Assembly (NCBI GenBank): GCA_017614505.1
Contig: JAGABT010000014.1
Span: forward strand, 1 to 64,000
Source of the DNA: Selenomonadaceae bacterium
GTDB lineage: Bacteria; Bacillota; Negativicutes; Selenomonadales; Selenomonadaceae
Direction of reading: 5' to 3'
DNA length: 64,000 bases
Each line of letters begins with the position of its first letter. Positions within the stretch are counted from its first letter, which is position 1. A program made the translations under genes and the position numbers. Under the pieces are notes generated by a model. The model ran no database searches. It had not been told where the DNA came from and saw only the letters and a list, made by a program, of their open reading frames with translations. Positions 52,747 through 60,371 of the stretch are shown in pieces.

Positions 52747-54038
52747 TCTACAGCCATAGCCGCCGCAATAGCCGCGCCGAGACCAGAGCCGCCGTTATCA
52801 AGAATCGTGTCGACATTCGCCGCATCTTCGCCGAGAAGTTCACTGAGCGCGCGGTTGATATTTTCCTTGACGAGCGGCATTTTCTCGTAGACTGAACCGT
52901 CAACTGCGACGTGCTGTTTCTGAATTTTGCCGTTACCGGCGCGCTGCCAGACGATACCGACGTAAGACGCGGTAACCAGCCGCGCGGAACGAATGATAAT
53001 CGCGGCGTCAAGTTCGCGGATACGGGCAACGTCAGCCAGTTCGAGTTTGCGCCCGACTTTTTCAGCGATAATTTCTGACGCCTTGTCGAGCTGCGGGCTT
53101 TCGTCGGAAACGATGCCGGACATGTCAATCGCGCTGAAGTCGCATTTCTTTTCGCCGAGGAGTTCCGCAACCGCCATGCTGAAGAGTTCGCCCATGTATC
53201 TACCGGAAACCATTTTTTCAAAGCGCTGTTCGCCTGGCTTTTCGGATTTCTGGTCGAGTTCCACGTCAAAGCGGTTGGGCGTGAGTTTCATGAAGTTGCC
53301 GCACTCAAGGTTGAGAATCATGCCGCCAACGCCGAAACCTTTCGGGTCGTGAATGCTGCCTTCGAGATAGCAGGTATTGTGCCCCGTGGCGTAAATCGAG
53401 CCGGTGTAAACGTCGGACTGCTTGTAGGCGGCGCTCAGCAGAACGGCAACGGTATCGTTAATGACGGCGACGGGCACGACGTTTTCAATGCCGCGTTTTT
53501 TGAGCGCGTCAAGCAGCAGGTCGTTGACAACTTTGCCTTCGACGCCTGGCGTGGCAAATTCTTTCGTCCAGATGATAAGTTTCGCGTTGTTCAAATCGTC
53601 CTGACTGGACGGGAAACTGAACGTGTGACCGAGGTAAAATTTCGTTTCGTGGTCGCCGTCAATCGCCTCGTCGATAAGCCGCGCGAGGAATCCGAACATC
53701 TGGTCGACGGTAGAATTTTTGCAGATATAATCGTACTCGCCAGGAACAACCAGCGGCTCGCCGACGCGCTTGGTAATTTCGTAGCGCCCTTCGCCTTCAA
53801 GTTTGATGCGCAGAACGCGGACATTGGTGCCGCCGAAATCCAGCGCGAGATATTCGCCAGTTTCCTTGCCGGTAGGAAGCCCGACGTAAGATTTGAGCAT
53901 ACGCATTGACGAGCTTTTCGGGTCGCGCAGACCAATTTGCAAATCCTGCCGGAAATTCGCCGCTACTTCACGAATAAATTCCGGCGTTGCCGCGAACTCC
54001 GAAAGCACTTCCTGAAATTTTCCTTCTTCAAACGACAT
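52743..54038 (-). CDS. Eukaryotic-type hexokinase
   Basis: This 431-residue protein phosphorylates hexoses with ATP and belongs to the hexokinase family typical of eukaryotes rather than the short bacterial glucokinases. Clear motifs are SYVGLPTGKETGEYLALDFGGTN (phosphate 1 region), HTFSFPSSQDD, WTKEFATPGVEG (sugar-binding), INDTVAVLLSAAY (phosphate 2, catalytic Asp) and LDNGGSGLGAAIAAAM at the C-terminus. GGGGGAGTGA precedes ATG 54038; an extended -10 (TGATATAAT) lies at 54068-54076 on the minus strand. Its stop overlaps a toxin gene, so sugar kinase and toxin-antitoxin are one transcript. Confidence 0.92.
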   Translation of the reverse strand: MSFEEGKFQEVLSEFAATPEFIREVAANFRQDLQIGLRDPKSSSMRMLKSYVGLPTGKETGEYLALDFGGTNVRVLRIKLEGEGRYEITKRVGEPLVVPGEYDYICKNSTVDQMFGFLARLIDEAIDGDHETKFYLGHTFSFPSSQDDLNNAKLIIWTKEFATPGVEGKVVNDLLLDALKKRGIENVVPVAVINDTVAVLLSAAYKQSDVYTGSIYATGHNTCYLEGSIHDPKGFGVGGMILNLECGNFMKLTPNRFDVELDQKSEKPGEQRFEKMVSGRYMGELFSMAVAELLGEKKCDFSAIDMSGIVSDESPQLDKASEIIAEKVGRKLELADVARIRELDAAIIIRSARLVTASYVGIVWQRAGNGKIQKQHVAVDGSVYEKMPLVKENINRALSELLGEDAANVDTILDNGGSGLGAAIAAAMAVE

Positions 54039-54067
54039 TAAAAATCACTCCCCCAAAAATTTCCGTA

Positions 54068-54076
54068 ATTATATCA
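54068..54076 (-). promoter_or_regulatory. Extended -10 promoter of hexokinase-TA operon
   Basis: TGATATAAT on the minus strand lies 30 bp before the hexokinase start. No -35 at the usual distance is convincing. The same TGATATAAT wording is used by the tatA promoter. Confidence 0.55.
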
Positions 54077-54116
54077 CGGCTATGCGTCAAGCGAAAGGGG
54101 GGAAGAAAAATTTTTA

Positions 54117-54734
54117 TCAGACCAAGTTCTTGCCGGTTGCGATTAACGCGGCTTCGCGAATGAGTTGATTACGCAGACGGTCGAGATTGGTAAGCGCAGC
54201 GCCTCTCAAAAGGAACTCGATTTTCTTTTCGAGCGAAAGCGTGTCGGCAGCGGCGTCAAAAATAGCGACGGCGTTCGGTGAAACGTATTTTCCCGTTTTG
54301 CGAATCGACGGAAGAATTACATCTGCAAGTAATGCCTGGAATTTTTCGGCGCATTCGTTGTTTGCCTTCATAGCGAGACGATAAACGAGATTTTCGGGAA
54401 TATACGCGTTTTTGTCGACGGGAACAGATACAGCCTTTATAAGCTCGGATTCCGCGTGCTCTTTGATTTCAGCGATGTACTTATTAACGCGTTCCCAACG
54501 AATTGCCGTGTAGATATTGTCACCACTTTCGGCAATATTGTCACCACTTTCGGCAATATTGTCACCACTTTCGGCAATATTGTCACCAATCGTGGTGACA
54601 CGTTCTTTACGCGTCATTATCCAACCGAGACTGCGCGCCACGTCCTCAACATGCAGACGAGCAACGTCGTTTGCATCGAGGTAGCATCGAACCCTGAATT
54701 GGGCGTCCTCGAAAATTTGAATTTTAGGCTCCAT
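54117..54734 (-). CDS. BRO-type phage antirepressor-like protein
   Basis: This 205-residue protein contains the BRO-N-like pattern of phage antirepressors: FRVRCYLDANDVARLHVEDVARSLGW, then WERVNKYIAEI, AYIPENLVYRLAMKA and FQALLADVILPSIRKTGKY. A helical C-terminal segment follows. AAGGAGG precedes ATG 54734. Between the two halves of the domain it carries GDNIAES repeated three times, encoded by 21-bp tandem repeats. It is alone, without other phage genes, so it is a prophage remnant or a domesticated regulator. Confidence 0.82.
   Translation of the reverse strand: MEPKIQIFEDAQFRVRCYLDANDVARLHVEDVARSLGWIMTRKERVTTIGDNIAESGDNIAESGDNIAESGDNIYTAIRWERVNKYIAEIKEHAESELIKAVSVPVDKNAYIPENLVYRLAMKANNECAEKFQALLADVILPSIRKTGKYVSPNAVAIFDAAADTLSLEKKIEFLLRGAALTNLDRLRNQLIREAALIATGKNLV
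54514..54588 (-). repeat. 21-bp tandem repeats in antirepressor gene
   Basis: Three exact 21-bp units starting at 54514, 54535 and 54556, plus an 11-bp partial unit, encode GDNIAES in frame. Because the unit is a multiple of three, copy-number change would lengthen or shorten the loop without breaking the frame. Confidence 0.95.
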
Positions 54735-54770
54735 ATAAAAATACCCTCCTTACGGTAAATTGACAAAAAG

Positions 54771-54799
54771 TTGACAACCCGCCGCGAGAAAGGTATAAT
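54771..54799 (+). promoter_or_regulatory. Consensus promoter of short transcript
   Basis: Perfect TTGACA (54771-54776) and TATAAT (54794-54799) boxes with 17-bp spacing, divergent from the antirepressor gene. A second TTGACA-like box is at 54760. This is the best sigma-70 promoter in the window. Confidence 0.9.
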
Positions 54800-54821
54800 T
54801 TAGCTGTAATTAAATCAGCTT

Positions 54822-54911
54822 ATGCCCTGTTTCGCAGCAGTTGCCACTGGGGTTACGGTAATTATAGCGGAACACAAAAATAAAATCAAGTATAAGAGCA
54901 AAATCAAGTAG
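54822..54911 (+). CDS. Putative 29-residue hydrophobic/basic small protein
   Basis: A short frame follows the consensus promoter and ends three bases before a terminator hairpin. The peptide begins MPCFAAVATGVTVIIAEH (a short membrane-like stretch) and ends in a Lys-rich tail. This composition recalls small type I toxins or small membrane proteins, but no family is recognised. There is no Shine-Dalgarno before the ATG, so the unit may instead be a non-coding RNA of about 133 nt (54806-54938). This region (54735-55098) holds no other gene I can support. Confidence 0.35.
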   Translation: MPCFAAVATGVTVIIAEHKNKIKYKSKIK

Positions 54912-54913
54912 GA

Positions 54914-54938
54914 AAGTCGCTGGAGAAGCGGCTTTTTT
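54914..54938 (+). terminator. Terminator of short transcript
   Basis: AAGTCGCT and AGCGGCTT form an 8-bp stem (one G-U) with a 5-nt loop followed by Ts, closing the small transcription unit. Confidence 0.8.
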
Positions 54939-54979
54939 GCGTTCAGAAAAATTTTTCCTCGGACAGAATTGGGCGGCAG

Positions 54980-55007
54980 TTGACAAAGCGGCGGCGGTGT
55001 GTAAAAT
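54980..55007 (+). promoter_or_regulatory. Promoter of flagellar operon (flbD)
   Basis: TTGACA (54980-54985) and TAAAAT (55002-55007) are spaced by 16 bp, about 92 nt before flbD. It reads like a sigma-70 rather than a sigma-28 promoter. Confidence 0.65.
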
Positions 55008-55098
55008 TATTATAAAAAAATTTGCGCGTCGAATTAAAAGGAATTTGGGCTTTTGTGGCGAAAGTGAAAAAGAAATTATAGCGTCAGGAGGGCGAACA

Positions 55099-55299
55099 GT
55101 GATTAAGTTGACGAGATTCAATTCCGAGTCCAGTAAAAAAGGCGAATTTATTCTCAATGCGGAAGTTATTCAAACTATCGAAGAGACGCCGGATACAGTT
55201 ATAACCTTGATGAATGATAAAAAATTGATAGTCGAAGAGCCGGCGGACGAAGTTGTGCGTCGCGTCATGAAATATCGCCGCGCGCTCCGCCAGTACTAA
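55099..55299 (+). CDS. flbD: Flagellar protein FlbD
   Basis: This 66-residue FlbD (SwrD-like) protein is of the family found at the start of motor operons and needed for full flagellar torque in some Firmicutes. GTG 55099 is set by AGGAGGG 6 nt upstream. The sequence (IKLTRFNSESSKKGEFILNA, TPDTVITLMNDKKLIVEE, DEVVRRVMKYRR) matches the family throughout; the open frame upstream is not used. fliL follows after 17 bp. Confidence 0.9.
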   Translation: MIKLTRFNSESSKKGEFILNAEVIQTIEETPDTVITLMNDKKLIVEEPADEVVRRVMKYRRALRQY

Positions 55300-55316
55300 G
55301 TTTGGAGGAATCATAA

Positions 55317-55859
55317 ATGGCTGAAGAAGAAAAGGAAGTCGAGGGCGCAGGTGCCACAGAGCAAACATCGCCGGTTTCCGCATTAAAGAAAAAATCGCCG
55401 ATAATTTTAATCGTGGTGCTTGTCATACTGGGACTGGCGCTGGCAGCCGGAATTTCTATATTCGTGACGACGAAAATCATGGCGGACGCACAGATTGACG
55501 ACGGCGGCGAAGGGCGTCACCATGACCCCGGGCTCTTTATGAAGCTGGGCGATCCTAAGGAAGGAATACTCGTGAACGTTGGCGGACCTCGCGCCGGAAA
55601 ATTCCTCAAAGCCGGTATTGTGCTCGAAATGAACCCTGGCAGGAAAACCGTTATCAACGAAGAAACTCACGCCTTCCTGCCCGACGCCGAAATTAGAATA
55701 ATGGATATTACTACGCAGTTCCTGCGCTCCGTGAAGATTGACGATTTTGACGCGCTCAAGCAGGATGAACTTAAAAAACAGCTCAAGGACGCGCTCAATG
55801 CCGAACTCGGCTCCGGCTCCGTCTACGACGTTTACGTTACAAGTTTCCTCCTGCAGTAA
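55317..55859 (+). CDS. fliL: Flagellar basal body protein FliL
   Basis: This 180-residue single-span inner-membrane protein surrounds the stator and modulates torque. It has a short charged cytosolic N-terminus, a membrane helix IILIVVLVILGLALAAGISIFV at about residues 26-47 and a periplasmic stomatin-like domain ending in YDVYVTSFLLQ. TTGGAGGAATC precedes the ATG. An 84-bp gap with an 8-bp-stem hairpin separates it from fliM. Confidence 0.9.
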   Translation: MAEEEKEVEGAGATEQTSPVSALKKKSPIILIVVLVILGLALAAGISIFVTTKIMADAQIDDGGEGRHHDPGLFMKLGDPKEGILVNVGGPRAGKFLKAGIVLEMNPGRKTVINEETHAFLPDAEIRIMDITTQFLRSVKIDDFDALKQDELKKQLKDALNAELGSGSVYDVYVTSFLLQ

Positions 55860-55862
55860 CTT

Positions 55863-55896
55863 AAAATCCCGCTGAAAATTTTGACGCAGGGATTTT
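55863..55896 (+). promoter_or_regulatory. Hairpin between fliL and fliM
   Basis: AAAATCCC and GGGATTTT form a perfect 8-bp stem just after the fliL stop. The T-rich 3' arm could give partial termination or an RNA-processing site, setting fliM-onward expression lower. Confidence 0.5.
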
Positions 55897-55943
55897 CCTG
55901 CTGCAAATTCAAAATTCGCTGATAAAAGAGAGGTGAGTATAAA

Positions 55944-56957
55944 TTGCCTGGTGATGTATTAAGTCAAGCCGAGATAGACGCGCTGCTGGCTGGCGTTATG
56001 AGTGGCGACGTGAACGCCGAGGAAGTTAAGGAGGCCGCCGATACCAAGAAAGTCAAGGTCTACGACTTCAAGCGTCCGGATAAATTTTCCAAAGACCAGA
56101 TTCGCACGCTGTACATGCTGCACGAAAGTTTTGCGCGCCTTTTGAACACGTACCTCAGCACTCATTTGCGGACGCTCATAAGTGTGGACGTGGCGTCGGT
56201 CGAACAGCTGACGTATCAGGAATTTGTCCAGTCTGTAGCAAATCCCAGCGTCATCAGTATTCTCGGTGTTCCGCCGCTTAAGGGGAATATCGTTCTGGAG
56301 TTCGGTACGGAAATTGCGTTCGCGTATATCGACAGGGTTTTCGGCGGCGACGGCACTACGACGGTCAAGACGCGCGTGCTGACGGAAATTGAAGATGCGG
56401 TTATGCGCCGGTTCGTCAACGCTGCCATGACGCATTTCAAGGAAGCCTGGTCGAACGTCACGCCGATTAATCCGTTCCTCGAAGCTACCGAATCGAACCC
56501 GCAGTTCACGCAGATTGTCCCGCCCAGCGATATGGTCGTTATCGTCACGATTCAAATCCGAATCGGCGAAATCGAAGGCATGATGAATATCTGTATCCCC
56601 TATCTGGTTTTGGAACCGATAATGTCGAAGCTGACGACGACTTTCTGGGTAGCCTCGTCAATTTCGCGCAGTGACATCGAAAATCAGGTTGCAATCATTC
56701 AGGAAAAACTGGAGCGGACGGAAGTTCCGTTCATCGTCGAAATTGGCGGAGTGCAAATCACAGTGAAGGAATTTCTGACGCTGGGCTTCGGCGACGTTTT
56801 GCAGCTCAATACAAAGGTGAAAGAAGACTTGCCGTGCAAAATTGGCACCAATGCGAAATTTTATTGCCGACCAGGTACTTTTGGCAAGAAAATGGCGGTG
56901 CAGATAACGCGCGTCGTAAATCCGGAAGGAGACGAGAACGAGAATGATGTACAGTGA
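55944..56957 (+). CDS. fliM: Flagellar motor switch protein FliM
   Basis: FliM, part of the C-ring, binds phospho-CheY and switches rotation. The protein has 337 residues from TTG 55944 (AGAGGTGA 7 nt upstream). The N-terminal LSQAEIDALLAG is the CheY-P-binding segment, followed by the CheC-like middle domain (GGDGTTTVKTR, SNPQFTQIVPPSDMV) and a C-terminal SpoA domain (FLTLGFGDVLQL). The stop lies within the start region of fliY (14-bp overlap). Confidence 0.96.
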   Translation: MPGDVLSQAEIDALLAGVMSGDVNAEEVKEAADTKKVKVYDFKRPDKFSKDQIRTLYMLHESFARLLNTYLSTHLRTLISVDVASVEQLTYQEFVQSVANPSVISILGVPPLKGNIVLEFGTEIAFAYIDRVFGGDGTTTVKTRVLTEIEDAVMRRFVNAAMTHFKEAWSNVTPINPFLEATESNPQFTQIVPPSDMVVIVTIQIRIGEIEGMMNICIPYLVLEPIMSKLTTTFWVASSISRSDIENQVAIIQEKLERTEVPFIVEIGGVQITVKEFLTLGFGDVLQLNTKVKEDLPCKIGTNAKFYCRPGTFGKKMAVQITRVVNPEGDENENDVQ

Positions 56958-58302
56958 ATTATCACAGGCGGAAATAGACGCGCTGTTGGCAGCGGCAGGC
57001 GGGAGCAATGACGATTCTGGCGGCGGCGGCGAGGAAGAAACTTTTACTCCTCCCCCAGCGGCAGGCGCTCCGCCGAATACCGACGACGTGCTTAACGAAA
57101 TGGAAAAAGACGCGCTCGGCGAAATCGGCAACATTTCAATGGGCAGCGCCGCAACCACGCTTTCCATGCTCCTGAATCATAAAGTTAATATCACTACGCC
57201 CACGGTTTCCGTCGTGACGATGAGCATTATCAAGGACAGTTACCCGATGCCCTATCTTATCGTCGAAGTCGGCTACACCGTCGGTATAAACGGCAGTAAT
57301 ATCCTTGCGATTCAGTCCCGCGACGCCGCGATTATCGCTGATTTGATGATGGGTGGCGACGGTCTGAATCCCGACCCGAATCTCGGCGAAATTCAGATGA
57401 GCGCCGTCGGCGAATCCATGAACCAGATGATGGGCGCCGTCGCAACCAGCCTTTCGACGATGTTCAACATGAAAATCGACATTTCGCCGCCAATCGTCAA
57501 CCTGATTGATTTCGGCAATGACGACATTGTTACCGAAATGGCGAAGGATACCGAGCCGGTCGTCAGCATTTCCTTCCGCATGGAAGTTGACGAGCTTATC
57601 GACAGCGAAATTATGCAGATACTGCCGCTGCCGGTCGCGCAGGAATTGGTATCAGCTCTTATGGGCGGAGCAATGGGAGGCTCCGAACCCGCGCCGGAAC
57701 CTGCACCGCCGCCTCCGCCGGAACCAGCGCCAGCTCCTCCGCCGCACCAGGCGCCGCCGCCGCAGGGGTATCCGCCTCCGCAGCAGGGTTATCCGCCCCC
57801 GCCGGACTATTCGCAGGCACCGCCGCAGGGTTATCCGCCACCGCCGGATTATTCTCAGGCGCCGCCGCAGGGTTATCCGCCACCGCAGGGTTATCCGCCC
57901 CCAGGTTACGGCTATCCGCCGCCAGGCTATGGCTATCCGCCGCAGCCAGGCTACGTGCAGGGGCAGCAGAATATCGTTGCGAATATGCCGGTTGCGCCCG
58001 CGCAGTTCACGCCGCTTTCTACCGCGCCGGTACAGGTCAACGAGGCGAATATCGGCTTGATTCTGGACGTGCCGCTCCAAATCACTGTCGAGCTCGGACG
58101 GACTCACAAATCTATCAAGGAAATTCTGGAGCTTTCCAACGGCTCAATCGTCGAACTGGACAAGCTTGCTGGCGAGCCGGTTGAAATTCAGGTCAACGGG
58201 CACTATCTGGCGAAGGGTGAAGTCGTCGTTATTGATGAAAATTTCGGCGTCAGAATTACCGAAATTGCCACGCCCGAAGAACGCGCCGCCCGCTTAAAAT
58301 AA
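56944..58302 (+). CDS. fliY: Flagellar motor switch phosphatase FliY
   Basis: FliY, the FliN counterpart of Firmicutes, combines a CheY-P phosphatase and a C-ring subunit. In this 452-residue protein the N-terminal ELSQAEIDALLAAAG repeats the CheY-binding segment of FliM. A CheC-like domain (residues 40-235) carries the phosphatase patterns EMEKDALGEIGNISMG and the later EIQMSAVGESMNQMMG. A Pro/Gln/Tyr-rich linker (about 245-345, units like GYPPPQ) and a C-terminal FliN/SpoA domain (LDVPLQITVELGRT) follow. Either of two ATGs (56944 or 56947) may start it. Confidence 0.95.
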   Translation: MMYSELSQAEIDALLAAAGGSNDDSGGGGEEETFTPPPAAGAPPNTDDVLNEMEKDALGEIGNISMGSAATTLSMLLNHKVNITTPTVSVVTMSIIKDSYPMPYLIVEVGYTVGINGSNILAIQSRDAAIIADLMMGGDGLNPDPNLGEIQMSAVGESMNQMMGAVATSLSTMFNMKIDISPPIVNLIDFGNDDIVTEMAKDTEPVVSISFRMEVDELIDSEIMQILPLPVAQELVSALMGGAMGGSEPAPEPAPPPPPEPAPAPPPHQAPPPQGYPPPQQGYPPPPDYSQAPPQGYPPPPDYSQAPPQGYPPPQGYPPPGYGYPPPGYGYPPQPGYVQGQQNIVANMPVAPAQFTPLSTAPVQVNEANIGLILDVPLQITVELGRTHKSIKEILELSNGSIVELDKLAGEPVEIQVNGHYLAKGEVVVIDENFGVRITEIATPEERAARLK

Positions 58303-58315
58303 TTGAATTTTGCCC

Positions 58316-58344
58316 TTGCTGATTTTCGGCGTATGCGTTATAAT
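58316..58344 (+). promoter_or_regulatory. Internal promoter before cheY
   Basis: TTGCTG (58316-58321) and TATAAT (58339-58344) with 17-bp spacing lie in the fliY-cheY gap, 40 nt before cheY. This could let cheY and the export genes be expressed apart from the switch genes. Confidence 0.7.
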
Positions 58345-58383
58345 GCAGGGGAAGTTTCATTTGGAAATGAGGAGAGATGAATT

Positions 58384-58746
58384 ATGGCAACACGCGTGTT
58401 GGTCGTTGACGACGCAGCATTTATGAGAATGATGGTTAGGGACATTCTGACCAAAAACGGATATGAGGTTGTCGGTGAGGCGGAAAACGGTATGAAGGCC
58501 GTCGAAAAATACAACGAACTGCACCCCGACCTGACAACGATGGATATTACGATGCCGGAAATGGACGGAATTAGCGCCGTCAAGGCTATCAGAAAAATCG
58601 ACCCGAACGCGAAAATTATTATGTGCAGCGCTATGGGGCAGCAGGCGATGGTTATCGAGGCAATTCAGGCCGGCGCCCGCGACTTTATCGTCAAGCCGTT
58701 TCAGGCAGACCGCGTTCTCGAAGCAGTTCGCAAAGCCGTCGGCTGA
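58384..58746 (+). CDS. cheY: Chemotaxis response regulator CheY
   Basis: This is a 120-residue single receiver domain. Asp12/Asp13-type acidic pocket (VVDDAAFMR), phospho-acceptor Asp in TTMDITMPEMDG (about residue 55), Thr/Ser and Lys switch residues (MCSAMGQQ, FIVKPFQ) are all present. It should be phosphorylated by CheA and bind FliM/FliY. GAGGAGAGATGAATT precedes the ATG. It overlaps fliO by one base. Confidence 0.95.
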   Translation: MATRVLVVDDAAFMRMMVRDILTKNGYEVVGEAENGMKAVEKYNELHPDLTTMDITMPEMDGISAVKAIRKIDPNAKIIMCSAMGQQAMVIEAIQAGARDFIVKPFQADRVLEAVRKAVG

Positions 58747-59249
58747 TGAATCACAGCTGGAAAATATTCCTGCCGCTAATATTCGCGCTGATTTTGAGTT
58801 TCGACGCTGGGACTGCGGAGGCGGTCGGCGGAGGCTATCTTTCGGGTTACGAGGAAGTTGAGCCGAAACCCACCGCAGTCTCATGGTGGTCAACGCTGGC
58901 TTACCTTTTGAGCCTGCTTGCCGTTTTTGCAGTAGTCGTGGTCATGGCGTATTTCACGGCAAAATTTATCGGCGGTCGTTTCAACGCACGCATGTCGACA
59001 GGCGGCGGCAGGGTGCTGGAAAATTTGCCGCTGGCTCCCAATCGCTCTGTCTGCATAGTTGAAATGGCCGGCAGAGTATTTTTGTTAGGTGTGGGCGAAA
59101 ATATCACCTTCCTCGACGAAATTACCGACGAAGAAACCATTCGCAGCCTGCGCGAGAAAAACCGCGCCGCCAATGATATTTTCTACAACGATTTCGGCTC
59201 CGTATCCGAACTGATTCAGAAAATCCCGCCAATCTTTAGGAAGAAGTAG
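58746..59249 (+). CDS. fliO: Flagellar biosynthesis protein FliO
   Basis: This 167-residue protein has a signal-like N-terminal hydrophobic segment, one membrane helix (LAYLLSLLAVFAVVVVMAYFTAKF, about 48-71) and a cytosolic FliO domain (GGRVLENLPLAPNRSVCIVEMAGRVFLLGVGE). It aids assembly of the FliP ring of the export gate. The ATG overlaps the cheY stop (TGATG). A TTAGTTG-type repeat lies between it and fliP. Confidence 0.88.
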   Translation: MNHSWKIFLPLIFALILSFDAGTAEAVGGGYLSGYEEVEPKPTAVSWWSTLAYLLSLLAVFAVVVVMAYFTAKFIGGRFNARMSTGGGRVLENLPLAPNRSVCIVEMAGRVFLLGVGENITFLDEITDEETIRSLREKNRAANDIFYNDFGSVSELIQKIPPIFRKK

Positions 59250-59312
59250 TTAGTTATTAGTTGCTGGTTTTTAGTTAAAAAATTTCTGGCAGCTGGCAAC
59301 TGACAACTCTGC
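59249..59312 (+). repeat. TTAGTTG-type intergenic repeat, second copy
   Basis: TAGTTAGTTATTAGTTG and a partly complementary GGCAACTGACAACT follow the fliO stop. It is similar to the stretch after chemoreceptor 1 at 33034-33095 and is placed the same way. Confidence 0.5.
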
Positions 59313-59327
59313 AAGAGAAGTGACGCT

Positions 59328-60077
59328 GTGAAATTTTTCAGAATAGCAGTACCCGCCGCGTTAATTTTGCTGGTACTCTCGAATTTCGCGGAAGCCGCGC
59401 CGCCAATTCCCAGCGTAAACGTCGACATTGGCGAGGCAGATTCGCCGGAAAAAGTTTCCTCGACGCTGCAGGTCATCGCGCTTTTGACAATCGTGACGAT
59501 AGCGCCTGGAATTTTAATCATGACGACTTCGTTTATCCGAATCGTCGTGGTGCTGGGCTTCCTGCGCAACGCGCTTGCCACGCAGAACGTCCCGCCGAAT
59601 CAGGTAATTCTGGGTCTGGCGATGTTCATGACGTTTTATATAATGGCGCCGTACTGGAGCGTAGCGAACGAGCAGGGAATACAGCCGTACCTTGCGGGGC
59701 AAATTTCGCAGGAGGAGGCGCTCACGCGAACTGTCGAGCCAATCCGCGAATTTATGTTCCGGCAGACGCGCGAATCAGATTTGGCGCTGTTCGTGAACCT
59801 GTCCGACGCCGAGAGACCAGAATCGCAGGAAGAAGTTTCAACGTTCGTGCTGATACCGGCTTTCGTCATAAGCGAGCTGAAAACCGGCTTTGAAATTGGC
59901 TTCATGCTATACGTGCCGTTTATAGTCATCGATATGATTGTGGCGACGACGCTCATGTCAATGGGTATGATGATGCTGCCGCCGGTCATGATTTCGCTGC
60001 CGTTCAAAATTCTGCTGTTCGTCATGATTGACGGCTGGCACCTGCTGATTAGTTCGCTGATTGTGAGTTTTCGCTGA
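59328..60077 (+). CDS. fliP: Flagellar export gate protein FliP
   Basis: FliP is the core ring subunit of the type III flagellar export gate. This 249-residue protein starts at GTG 59328 (AGAGAAG upstream) with a cleavable signal peptide, followed by four membrane segments. Conserved stretches are TSFIRIVVVLGFLRNALATQNVPPNQVILGLAMFMTF and FVISELKTGFEIGFMLYVPFIVIDM. It is followed by fliQ after 9 bp. Confidence 0.96.
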   Translation: MKFFRIAVPAALILLVLSNFAEAAPPIPSVNVDIGEADSPEKVSSTLQVIALLTIVTIAPGILIMTTSFIRIVVVLGFLRNALATQNVPPNQVILGLAMFMTFYIMAPYWSVANEQGIQPYLAGQISQEEALTRTVEPIREFMFRQTRESDLALFVNLSDAERPESQEEVSTFVLIPAFVISELKTGFEIGFMLYVPFIVIDMIVATTLMSMGMMMLPPVMISLPFKILLFVMIDGWHLLISSLIVSFR

Positions 60078-60086
60078 GGTTGAAAA

Positions 60087-60356
60087 ATGTCGGGAGATTT
60101 AGTCATACAAATCGGGCAGGAAGCGCTGATGGTCGTGCTTTTAGTTTGCGCGCCAATGCTGGGCTTAGGACTTTCAGTCGGCTTGCTGGTCAGCGTCTTT
60201 CAGGCGACGACCTCGATACAGGAGCAGACGCTGGCGTTTATCCCGAAAATCATAGCGGTATTCGTGGCGATTTTAATTTTCGGACCGTGGATGCTGCGAA
60301 TCATGGTGGAATTTTTCACAGGGATTTTTGTGAATCTGCCAATGAGAATCAGCTGA
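60087..60356 (+). CDS. fliQ: Flagellar export gate protein FliQ
   Basis: This 89-residue protein has two membrane helices, VVLLVCAPMLGLGLSVGLLVSVFQA and IIAVFVAILIFGPWM, joined by the TTSIQEQTLAF loop typical of FliQ. It packs around the FliP/FliR gate. It lies between fliP and fliR with short gaps. Confidence 0.95.
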   Translation: MSGDLVIQIGQEALMVVLLVCAPMLGLGLSVGLLVSVFQATTSIQEQTLAFIPKIIAVFVAILIFGPWMLRIMVEFFTGIFVNLPMRIS

Positions 60357-60371
60357 CGGGCGGGCTGAGCT

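Noticed and set aside
54514..54588. Possible CRISPR array
   Set aside because: Units are directly adjacent with no spacers and are in frame within a gene.
54456..54758. Plus-strand frame reading VTTFGNI repeats
   Set aside because: Shadow of the 21-bp repeats in the antirepressor gene, which has the family motifs, a Shine-Dalgarno and the opposite strand.
54810..55157. Minus-strand 115-codon frame in the flbD leader
   Set aside because: No ribosome-binding site or domain; it overlaps a terminator, a promoter and the flbD start.
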